From Paulinella micropora (lineage: Eukaryota; Cercozoa; Imbricatea; Euglyphida; Paulinellidae): DNA of 64,000 bases. Below, piece by piece: positions 34,940 to 43,130 of this stretch. The stretch is from the NCBI GenBank assembly GCA_019918135.1, contig WBZZ01003100.1, positions 187,501 to 251,500 on the forward strand, read 5' to 3'. The notes beneath the pieces are model-generated. The model was not told the origin of the DNA. It saw nothing but the letters and a program-made list of their open reading frames with translations, and did not search any database. The position numbers and the translations under genes are program-made. Every line of letters starts with the position of its first letter. The stretch's first letter is position 1.

Positions 34940-37074
34940 ATGGATTTGCTGCACGAGGACTCACGGGAGGGCTTCCAGTACCGGAAAGATGTCGTGACCA
35001 GGCTTCTGCTTGCCAACTACGACAACGGCACGCGCCGCAACGACAGCGGCCGCTATACAGACCTGTTCGTCCTGGCCTGTCACAACCGGACGCTACCACC
35101 GGGGCAGCTCGCCGCGCTGGCACAGGAAATCCGCACTAGCACAGTAGCAGATTTCTGGCTCGCTTCTGTTGTGCGCATCCTGCACTGCCAGCCCGCGCTG
35201 AATGCCAGCGTGCTGATGGATGCCTTGTTGTCTCTTCCAGGCTTGTGGTTTACGACCGGTGACGCACGCTCAGTGTTCTGGAGCGAAAACCATATCTTAT
35301 TATGGAGTTCGGCGGCTTCGGTGCTGTGCAGGCTGGGTTGGGCGCCGCCCCGCTGTCCTGTGGGCTGGAAAACACGCACATTGGCCTACCTGCGCGAAAA
35401 GCAAGCGGTCGGGTTTTATGAATTTGCTTCCGGGATGTACCTGCCATGGTCGTTGGTCGGGCTGGTGAACTTGTACGACCTGGCGGACGACACCGAAATT
35501 CGTGGGCTCGCAGCCCAGTGCGCCCAGGAGCTGGTGCGACAGCTGCGCCAGTACAGCAGCGAGGCGGGCCTGTGGGCCGTGCCGCAGATGCGGTACCAGG
35601 GGCGGCACGACTTGCTGTCGTGGAACCTCGTGTTGCTCAGCGGGGCGCGGCGCGACGTGTTAGGCTACTTCGATGGGGTGTGGGACGGCAGCGCGCGCGA
35701 CTTCAGCTTGTACAAGAGCACGGCGTTCGTGCTGCTGGTCACGGAGTTAGATCTGTTCGGCGGCGTCGCGGGCGGCCCGCGCCTACCAGCGCTGTACGAG
35801 CGGTTTACGATTGGCCGGCCGGCGGCAGAGCAGCGACAAGCGCTGGCTGCATTTGCCGCTGGCGCGAACGGACTGGACGAGTGGGACCTGACGGCACTGG
35901 GCTGGAGCATGGGCGCGTACGTGGGGCCGGGGACCAGCGAGCACACCTTCCGGCTGCTGCGGCACTGGCGGCTGTGGGACAACCACCAGTTTGCTTGGGC
36001 CAAGTTCTGGCGGCATTGGTCTGCACACGTGATAACCAACGGTGCGGGCTGGCTGCTGCGGGAGGTGACGGGGTCATCGCTGCTGCACGCGAAAGCGGTG
36101 CTATGGCGCCACGGCAATCGTCCCTGGGTTCTTTCCAGCACTACCACCCCGGGTTCCGCGGCTGGCAGCAGCGGCCGCTGTCGGGAGCCGTCGGCGGCAC
36201 CGTGCTCTGGCTCGCCAGCGGCAGGCTACAAGGGCACGGGTCCGAACGCGTGCTGGTGACGCACCACGTGTCCGGCTCAGACCACCTGCCCTTTGTCAAC
36301 CAGAGCCAGCACGTGGCACTCGTGGCCTTCAGGCGCAGCGCTGATGTGGCCCTGGCCCGAGGTCTCAGTCGCACCGGGGTGCGGCTCGTGGTTGAGACCG
36401 CGCCGAAGGCGGCGGCCGGGGAGCTGCAGCGATCAAGCGTGCACGACGCAACAGGCCGCCGCTGGTTCTTGTTCCACGAGCCAGAGACAGCCGCGTACGC
36501 CGCCGTCTTTACGCCGTGTGGCAGCGAGCTCTGCGCCGGCTCTGGTCGCAAACATTTGCAGGTCTGGGCTCTGGCTATGGGACACCGACACCTCCACGGC
36601 AGCTTCGAGAATTTCTCCCAGGCCATAGCCCGCAGCCACATCCATTGGCACCACAGCGGCCGAACCTTGTGTGTTCAGGCCCAGGTGGACGGACAGTCGC
36701 CGGAGGTGCGCTGGCACGCCCACGACGGCCCGATTCTTAAAACCACCATTGTCTTTAGCGTTTATTTAGCCTTCATGCTCGCGGCCTGCGTGCTCTTGTG
36801 CTGGTGCAGCGGCGTCTTATACGAGCCCTCTAGCTTTTGCGTGCTGTGCGATCGGGGGCAGCTCTACAGCCCGATCGGCCCCCACCGGCGCGCTTGTGTG
36901 TGTTGCGAATGTCACCAACGCTGCCGCCGCCGTCCGCGGCATCGCACGGCGCGGCGCTTGCGGGCCTTAAAAATGTGCACGAAGATCGCTTGGGCACTAA
37001 TTTTCTTGATGCTCTTGCCTATGTTTTTCTGTTGGCTGATTTTCCTCGACCACGCAAACGACCCGGGGCTGTGA
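34940..37074 (+). pseudogene. Lyase-like large ectodomain protein with two C-terminal TM helices
   Basis: The first part (34940-36130) is an alpha-helical domain of ~400 residues with VFWSENHILLW and, ~60 residues later, GFYEFASGMYLPWSLVGLVNL. I associate this pairing with an uncharacterised alpha/alpha-toroid family of bacteria and protists that resembles heparinase/PL8-type lyases. The second part, in the next frame (about 36130-37074), starts HYHPGFRGWQQRP and looks like a beta-sandwich. It ends in two hydrophobic helices (about 36750-36805 and 36980-37050) around a Cys-rich loop (CVLCDRG, CVCCECHQRC). One frame change occurs at a T run at 36132-36134. It is probably a virion or host-surface glycan-active membrane protein. 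No N-terminal signal peptide is evident. Confidence 0.5.
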
Positions 37075-37187
37075 CTTGCAAAAAAAAGCGCGCAAAGTGC
37101 TAAAAGTTTTTTATTAAAAGTTTGACAATGCCGCAAAACTGTGGCAGGAGTGTTGTTACCGCAAAATCAGGCATTTTTGAATTTGGC
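37075..37187. terminator. Likely 3' end of the lyase-like gene
   Basis: Immediately after TGA comes an A-rich stretch and TTTTTTATTAAAAG (about 37108-37121), which could serve as a polyadenylation signal (ATTAAA variant). No ORF. Confidence 0.35.
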
Positions 37188-38245
37188 GCGAAATTCACCG
37201 AATTATGAAACCAATGAATTTTTTTTGCAAAGGACATTTCGGCAATAAATGTTTAGCCAGAGAAAGTTTTTCGGGAACCGAGGGCGGGCGGGGAAAAAGT
37301 TAAAAGGTGCGAAAAAATTCCCCGCCCGCCGGCGTCTCCCGAAAATTTTTCTGTAGTTCAACATGTATTGCCGAAATGTCCTTCATTAAAAAAAATTTTA
37401 TTGCGTTGCCGCAATTTGCGGTCTATCTGGAGTGTCCACAATTTGCGGCGGATTTCACAGGTGCCGCGAAATTCACCGAATTATGAAACCAATGAAAAAA
37501 TTTTTTTTGCAAAGGACATTTCGGCACTGGAAATTTAGCCAGAGAAGATTTTTCGGGAGACGAGGTCGGGCGGGGAAAAAGTTAAAGGTGGAAAAAAATT
37601 CCCCGCCCGCCGGCGTCTCCCGAAAATTTTTCTGTAGTTCAACATGTATTGCCGAAATGTCCTTCATCAAAAAAAATTTTATTGCGTTGCCGCAATTTGC
37701 GGTCGATCTGAAGTGTCCACAAATTGCGGCGTTTTTCACAGGTGTCGCGAAATTCACCGCATTATAAAACCAATGAAAAAAATTTTTTTTGCAAAAGGAC
37801 ATTTCGGCAATTGAAGACATTCAGAGAAAATTTTTCGGGAGACGCCGGCGGGCGGGGAAAAAAAATTAAAGGTGCAAAAAAATTCCCCGCCCGCCCTCGT
37901 CTCCCGAAAATTTTTCTGTAGCTCAACATTTATTGCCGAAATGTCCTTCATCAAAAAAAATTTTATTGGTGTGCCGCATTTTGCGGTCGATCTGCAGTGT
38001 CCACAAATTGCGGCGGATTTCACAGGTGTCGCGAAATTCACCACAAAATCAAAACCAATGAAAAAAAATTTTTTTTTGCAAAGGACATTTCGGCAATTGG
38101 AGACATTCAGAGAAAAATTTTCGGGAGACGCCGGCGGGCGGGGAAAAAAAATTAAAGGTGCAAAAAAATTCCCCGCCCGTCCTCGTCTCCCGAAAATTTT
38201 CTGTAGCTAAACATTTATTGCCGAAATGTCCTTCGCGAAAAAATT
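37188..38245. repeat. Array of four ~280-bp palindromic repeats
   Basis: Units start at 37188, 37466, 37747 and 38031 with GCGAAATTCACC. Each unit is a large fold-back. An outer arm AAGGACATTTCGGCAA pairs with TTGCCGAAATGTCCTT, and an inner arm CGGGAGACGCCGGCGGGCGGGG (or the GAGGGCGGG variant) pairs with its complement around an A/T-rich loop containing AGGTGC. The inner-arm variants are swapped between units 1-2 and 3-4. The array has no coding potential. Position inside the viral block between two membrane/secreted protein genes suggests a viral replication origin, a recombination hot spot or a captured fold-back element. Confidence 0.85.
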
Positions 38246-38474
38246 TCTTTTTTTGTGTGCTGCAAATGTCGGAGAAAATCCCTTACCCGTAACTTCCGGG
38301 GGATCTTGTAAGAACAACGCCATTTTCACGCTGATTCCCCCAAATTTTTTTCTTTAATTTTTTTTAGCACTTTCAGGTGAATCTAAGCTTTTTGGCCGAG
38401 GGTGGTGGGGCGGGGGTGTTGGCAGGGGGGGGGGTGTGCCTTTTTTTTTACACACAGAGTGACGACCCGGGGGA

Positions 38475-38509
38475 GGGGGCCGTTCTGTGACGGCCACAGA
38501 ACGGCCCCC
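38475..38509. promoter_or_regulatory. Perfect 15-bp hairpin upstream of the secreted-protein gene
   Basis: GGGGGCCGTTCTGTG (38475-38489), loop ACGGC, then the exact reverse complement (38495-38509), extended by G and C runs. It lies about 100 bp before the ATG at 38610. Role unknown. Confidence 0.7.
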
Positions 38510-38609
38510 CCCCCCTTGGGTCGCGCAGTAGTGCTCCCTTCGTTTTTTTTCTGTCTGCCAGTGCTCCATCATTTTCTTTGGGATCTGCTTAAATAGCCAG
38601 ACTTGTCTG

Positions 38610-39410
38610 ATGTTGCTCTTGACGACCGGCGTCCTGCTGCTACTGGTTCGTTTCTCACGGGGTGCTTGCAACTGCTACGGATGCACAAGTACTCAGACGG
38701 TGAGCACCTCCTACTGGCTCCCCGCACCCAGCGCGTGCTCTGATCCGAGCGAAGCCTTGGTCGTGAGCGAGCTGCGCGTGGCTTCCACTGACGATTCTAC
38801 TTTCGACGTGACCGGCTGGACGAATTCGAGCCAGTCGTACTATTACGTGTCTCTGCAGGACAGCGACGTGACGTGCTTCAACACCGTGGTGGACACGGAC
38901 GTCAGCATTACCGCCGACATGCGCCTGCAGGTGACGTGCAAGAACAAAGTGCTGAGCTGTCCCCTGACCTATGACGTCCAGTACGCCTGCCGCAAACTCA
39001 ACGCCTGCCCCTGCCCCGCGTGCAAACACAACACTTCCGTGGCCGCGGGCAGTGCTGACCAACTCGACCCCCAACTCAAGTGCACCAACGGCGTTTATTT
39101 GGAGAAACTGCAGGTCCGGTCGCTGAATGCCGGCACCGTTTCTCCGGACCTGTTCACTGTGCGAGTGCGCACCGACCCCGCGGCGACAACGTACTTGATA
39201 GGGCCATCCTCTCTCGTGCCCAGTTCGTGCTTTACTTATAGCCGAACCGACGAGTACATCGACAGCGAAAACATCTATGTGTTTCTCCAGTGCGAGAACA
39301 CGGAGCGTCCTTGCTTGTTGGAGTACGTGGGCGAGGCGCGCTGCCGCGAGCCCCGCCCGCACAAAGCAGCGCGGCCAGCCACGGGCCGGCAGCAGTGGCG
39401 ATGGTCTTGA
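38610..39410 (+). CDS. Secreted protein with duplicated Cys-rich domain
   Basis: 266 codons, intact. A clear signal peptide (LLLTTGVLLLLVRFSRG) is followed by two related ~105-residue modules (about residues 45-130 and 150-250). Both show L-x-V-x-S...F-x-V near the start, an S/T-CF motif in the middle, then D-x-x-I...L-x-C-x-N...C-x-L-x-Y...C at the end, so their cysteines probably form equivalent disulphides. There are several N-glycosylation sequons (NSS, NTS). No transmembrane helix; the C-terminus is basic. Likely a virion surface or secreted glycoprotein; no family recognised. It follows the hairpin and palindrome array. Confidence 0.65.
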   Translation: MLLLTTGVLLLLVRFSRGACNCYGCTSTQTVSTSYWLPAPSACSDPSEALVVSELRVASTDDSTFDVTGWTNSSQSYYYVSLQDSDVTCFNTVVDTDVSITADMRLQVTCKNKVLSCPLTYDVQYACRKLNACPCPACKHNTSVAAGSADQLDPQLKCTNGVYLEKLQVRSLNAGTVSPDLFTVRVRTDPAATTYLIGPSSLVPSSCFTYSRTDEYIDSENIYVFLQCENTERPCLLEYVGEARCREPRPHKAARPATGRQQWRWS

Positions 39411-39760
39411 CCGGCCTGGTCCTGCTAACGTAAAGAAAGGAACAAGAAGAAAAAAGAGGTTGAGCGACGTTGGGCCAGCCTGAAATCTGGCGCGGCCTTT
39501 TAGGAGTTGTTTTTGTTATTAAAAAGAAACGTCAGGTCTTTGCTGTTGTAAGTCGGCCGCCGGGATCTGCTTTCCCCCCCCCCCCCCGGAAAAAAAGGCA
39601 GTACCGGGATCAGGGATAATTGCGGTCTATCTGAAAGTGTCCGTAGTTATCGGCCCTGCGAAATCCGCAGGGCCGGGCAAATGTCAGAAAAAAAAGGCAA
39701 ATTTCACGCTTATCCCCACAAAAAAAAATAAATTATTTTAATTTTTTTTACTACTTGCAG
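39411..39760. other. Intergenic with 9-bp hairpin
   Basis: Between convergent genes. It has GGCCCTGCG-AAATC-CGCAGGGCC (39652-39674), a perfect 9-bp stem. It also has a copy of GCGGTCTATCTG..AGTGTCC (near 39621), which is part of the palindromic repeat unit (37417), and TTTCACGCT..TCCCC (near 39695), also found near 38327. The region therefore shares building blocks with the repeat array. Confidence 0.5.
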
Positions 39761-40810
39761 CTAAGCTTTTTTCGCGGAGCGTGGCGTGCCCCGGGGGCGC
39801 CCGCTTTCTCTTTCACGACGCCAGCGCGAGCCGTGGTAGCGTAAGCGATCTTTGGGTGGCCGCCCCTCCTGATCGGAGGCCCTCGCAAACCGGGCCCAGC
39901 TTTGGGTGTACTTTTTCAGAATTGAGGCTGCCCGGAGGGACCCGCCCCGTGACGACTGCAGCCGGGCCGCGATCGCTTCTGCGTCCGCCACCAGCGTGGT
40001 TTCATACAAGCGCCCGGCACTGAGGCGCGAGCCGACCGCGCCGGCCGCGGCGACCAGCGAGGCCAGCACCAGGCGGGAGGCCCGGTGAAGCCAGAAGCGG
40101 GGCGTCAGTACTAGCCCGAGCAACACGCGCAGGGCCAGCAGCTTGCCCTCTTCGGTGAGCTGTTGGCACTCGGGCGACGACGCCCGGTCGATCAGCATAC
40201 CTGCGGCGTTCGGCGTGTCCAGCATGTACCAGCACTCGTTAATCACTGCTCCTTCCATTTGCTTGATTTCTGCCACCGTGTAAAGGCCGTCGTCCATGAC
40301 AGACAGCACAATCCGCGTGCTGTTGAAGTTCTCCACCTCTTCGTATTTCAGAGCTACCCAAAAACAAACTACGGCTACGAGCTGGAAGTTTTCTGCGTTG
40401 AAGTGAAAGGTTGGTCTCTGGGTGAAGTAGCACAAGATCTCTGCGGCCCGGACTAAACTCTCGGGCCGAGTGCCAAAGTCAGCACTGACTTCCAGCAACC
40501 ACTCCATGACGGTTTCATAGTTCCGAAACCTGTACGGCACGTTTGTCAACCTCGTCTTCCACTCCTGCATGGATTGTTCGCGTTGCAGGGCCAACGCCCA
40601 TTCCGTGGGGATCTCGTACTCGTCCGGTGTCGTCGCCAGCTCCCGGCCCACGGGGAACAGGGCTTGCCGGCCCAGCGCGGCCCGTTCCTCGCACAGTCGT
40701 TGGAGCGGGGGGTCTTCTGCCCTGTGCTTTTTGGCGCGCGGCGCCCCGGGCGGGCAGGCGCAGGGCCCCTGATGAGAGTTGTGGTGCGAACAGGACACGC
40801 ACAGTGACAT
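39761..40810 (-). CDS. Viral cyclin
   Basis: 349 codons, intact. The N-terminus has possible zinc ligands (CVSC..HH...CAC). A canonical cyclin box occupies about residues 95-205: R..ET-VMEWLLEVSADF, then AAEILCYFTQR, LVAVVCFWVALKYEEVE, and ME-AVINECWYMLDTPNA. This corresponds to the five-helix fold with the conserved Lys/Glu pair (ALKYEE) that contacts CDK. A second, weaker helical region follows (about 215-300), then a basic tail rich in Arg that may be a nuclear localisation signal. Large DNA viruses such as some herpesviruses use cyclins to push the host cell cycle. It could be host-derived; the location inside the block favours viral capture. Confidence 0.8.
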   Translation of the reverse strand: MSLCVSCSHHNSHQGPCACPPGAPRAKKHRAEDPPLQRLCEERAALGRQALFPVGRELATTPDEYEIPTEWALALQREQSMQEWKTRLTNVPYRFRNYETVMEWLLEVSADFGTRPESLVRAAEILCYFTQRPTFHFNAENFQLVAVVCFWVALKYEEVENFNSTRIVLSVMDDGLYTVAEIKQMEGAVINECWYMLDTPNAAGMLIDRASSPECQQLTEEGKLLALRVLLGLVLTPRFWLHRASRLVLASLVAAAGAVGSRLSAGRLYETTLVADAEAIAARLQSSRGGSLRAASILKKYTQSWARFARASDQEGRPPKDRLRYHGSRWRRERESGRPRGTPRSAKKA

Positions 40811-41094
40811 CGCCGTGTCGGTGGCACGGACGGCTTCTGTTCAGTAGCTCCCTAGACATCGGCCGCGAAGTTCACGGGGGGTCCCACCCCCTCCCCCGGG
40901 AAAAGAGCGAGCGCCGGCGGGCGGGAGGATTGTGTGTGTGTGGGGGGCCAAACGACATTCGGCGGCCGCCAATGAAAAGGGGGGGGGCCGCCTTTTGTTG
41001 GATTTCTTTTTTGGTACTCCTCCGTCCCCCCTCCAGTGTTTTTTTTTGGCGTAGCGACCACAACAAGAAGAAGAGGCAGCGCCCTGCGCAGACA

Positions 41095-42109
41095 ATGTCG
41101 GACGACGACGACGACGAGGTCTTTTTTTGCTTTGGCTTTTGTTGTTGTGGTTATCCCAACGACTGAGCCGTGTGGTTTTCAGGTGTGGCAACAGGCGGAG
41201 AACAAGTGCTTGCTACCATCCGCCCGCACGCCCCGCGACGCCGGCCGGCTGAGCCCCTTGGTAGTTTATGCCACGGCGGTCTTGGCAGCCATGGTGCTGC
41301 TGGCGGCCCTGCACACGTCGCTCACCAATTACCGGATCTCCAGGCTGTCGTCCAGCAACCAAGCGCTGGGCGTCCGCGCCAGGCTGCTGGCCAGCGACTT
41401 TCTACAGTCGGAGGTCGCGGTCGTCACGCTGCACGCCGGCTGGAGCGGCTACGACTGGGCCGACTGTTCCTTCAGCCGGCCGAAGCGAGACTACTGCCAC
41501 CGGCACGGCTACCTGCTGCTGGACGAGCGGCACTACGCGCCGGAGGACGCCCTGCCGCTCCACTGGTGGATGTACCCGCAGGCGGCGCGTTTCCGCAAGC
41601 TGCAGTACCTGGAGCAGCTGCTCCGCGCGCGTCTGCCAGCCCCGAAGTACTTCTTCTGGCTCGACGGCGACGCGTTGTTTGTGGACCAGAACCGCAGCTT
41701 ACAAGCACAGCTGCGGATTGTGCGGCAAACTCTCGCAGCCAACGCGACCGAAGACCCCGTGTTCGTGCTCGTGGAGTCGCGCAAGCGCTACGGCCTCAAT
41801 AACGGCGTGTGGCTCGTGCAGAACTCAGTGTTGGCGCACGCCGCTATTCTGGACATGTACAGCCAGCTCGTGGCTCTCGGCAGCCACGTCGCCGACCAGC
41901 TCAGCGTGGCGCGCTACTACCGGGAGCACGCGGACTTTGTGCGCGAGTCGACGTGGCTTGTGCCCGAAGAAAACGCGTCTTTGCTGCAGCGGTCGTGGGC
42001 GGCAGTGGACGAGCCCGACGTGTTTATCTTGCATTTGCCCGGCCAGACCATGGAACAGCGCCGCGAAAGGCTCGCGGCCTTTGGCCTGCTGTGCACGCAG
42101 CAGCAGTAA
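41095..42109 (+). CDS. GT34-like glycosyltransferase (type II membrane protein), one intron
   Basis: Exon 1 is 41095-41118 (MSDDDDDE), the intron is 41119-41182 (GTCTTT...TTTTCAG) and exon 2 is 41183-42109, about 316 residues in all. After an N-terminal tail comes one hydrophobic anchor (VVYATAVLAAMVLLAALH), then the catalytic domain. Its motifs are HGYLLLDER, LHWWMYPQAARFRKLQYLEQ and YFFWLDGDALFVDQN with the D-x-D motif, followed by NNGVWLVQNS and, near the end, a His in FILHLPG. These match the galactosyl/mannosyltransferase GMA12/MNN10 (GT34) pattern. It would act in the Golgi lumen on glycoprotein glycans. Apart from the intron the frame is intact. Confidence 0.75.
41119..41182 (+). other. 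Spliceosomal intron (64 nt) in the glycosyltransferase gene
   Basis: The donor follows GACGAG: GAG-GTCTTTTTTT. The acceptor is GGTTTTCAG-GTGTGG. Without splicing, the ATG frame stops at 41162-41168 (TGA in GACTGAGCC); with it, eight acidic residues join the long frame. A pyrimidine-rich tract precedes the acceptor. Confidence 0.7.
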
Positions 42110-42167
42110 AAAAAATAATTTTTTTTTAAAAAAAATTTGTCTGAAGAAGCGGGGGACTTTTTAATCA

Positions 42168-42824
42168 TCAACGCGCCAAGAAAGAAAAAGGGACACAGCG
42201 TACGGTAGAGGACCCGGCGGCCAAGGTACAGAATGCTATGAAGGCACCGAAAAAAGTTAGGAAAAAAACAATAGCCAAACAGGTAAGGCCGTCGTTGACC
42301 TCTTCGGATACCGGTTTGTTCAAGAGGCAACGCGGTACACAACACAGGATCAGAAAGACTAACGCGATTATGCCCGCGGTCTTCGCTGGGTTAGGAAATT
42401 GTTGGGCCAAGCCCGTGAGCACCACCTCGGGGTAACACTCGGCGCCCGCCTGGCAGGTGGCAAAGATGTCCAGGTTGAATTCGCAGGGCTGCGCGTGGAG
42501 GTGGAAATCGAACAGGGTAGTCTGGCCCGAAGAAGGCGTCAGCCGCAGCGGGGGGCACACCTTTGTCAGGTTTTTGTCACTGCTGGTACAATGGCAGCTG
42601 CACCAGAAGTGCGCGGGCTGGTCCGTTTTCAACTGCAGAGTGCCCTTGACCCAAGCCCCCCGGGGCACCTCCACGCGCAACAGCCGCTGTGGTGCGTTGG
42701 GCTCTGCCAGGTGGTTGTCGCGCCTAACCTGGGGAGAAAGGCTCTGACAGCTGTGCGAGTCCAACTCTCTTACTGCCATCCCCGCCGCCAGGCCCGCCCA
42801 CAACAGCGCCGCCCAAACAGGCAT
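42168..42824 (-). CDS. Cys-rich ectodomain protein with two TM helices
   Basis: The start is taken at the ATG 42824 (MPVWAALLWAGLAAGMAV), which gives a signal peptide; an upstream in-frame ATG at 42866 adds only charged residues. About 218 residues: an ectodomain with paired cysteines (HFWCSCHC, ECYPEV), then TM1 (AGIIALVFLILCCVPRCLL), a short loop, and TM2 (CLAIVFFLTFFGAFIAFCTL). The end topology recalls the two-helix C-terminus of the 34940 gene. Probably a virion envelope or host membrane protein. Confidence 0.6.
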   Translation of the reverse strand: MPVWAALLWAGLAAGMAVRELDSHSCQSLSPQVRRDNHLAEPNAPQRLLRVEVPRGAWVKGTLQLKTDQPAHFWCSCHCTSSDKNLTKVCPPLRLTPSSGQTTLFDFHLHAQPCEFNLDIFATCQAGAECYPEVVLTGLAQQFPNPAKTAGIIALVFLILCCVPRCLLNKPVSEEVNDGLTCLAIVFFLTFFGAFIAFCTLAAGSSTVRCVPFSFLAR

Positions 42825-42900
42825 GTTAGTTTTGTCTTTTCTTTTCTTTTCTTGGAGGTAGAACATAAATGAAACGGTGTTGTAGGCCTTCTTTTGGGGG

Positions 42901-42931
42901 GGCAGGACTGCGCCCCCTGGGAATGGAGAGT
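42901..42931 (-). promoter_or_regulatory. Candidate viral promoter element, copy 1
   Basis: GGCAGGACTGCGCCCCCTGGGAATGGAGAGT as read on the plus strand, 77 bp upstream of the ATG at 42824. A near-identical copy lies 88 bp upstream of the F-box/LRR gene (44966-44995). Weaker similarity (ACGG..GGCCTT.TTTT) extends on the ATG-proximal side. Confidence 0.55.
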
Positions 42932-43130
42932 TGGGGGGAACGGGAATGGAGAGGACGGGGAGCGCCTAAGTGATTCCCGTTCTCCCACTCTCCTCTCCCT
43001 TAACTTCCATTTTTTTAAAACTGTTTTTTATACAGGGGGGGGGAGCTAGGAGAGCGGCGGCGGAGAAAGCCCTAAAAGGTTCTTTGATTTTGTGGTGGTG
43101 GGGGGAGGGGGGGCTCTAAAGTCTTTTTTT

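Noticed and set aside
36130..36141. GTTCTTTCCAG as an 11-nt intron in the lyase-like gene
   Set aside because: Far below any plausible spliceosomal intron length; a single-base indel in the T run explains the frame change.
35665..36147. Minus-strand ORFs across the lyase-like gene, and others across the GT34-like gene
   Set aside because: Antisense shadows produced by high GC; no motifs, and the plus-strand frames have clear domain structure.
37188..38245. Palindromic units as CRISPR repeats or tRNA-like genes
   Set aside because: The ~280-bp period, no unique spacers and no tRNA features; large fold-back repeats instead.
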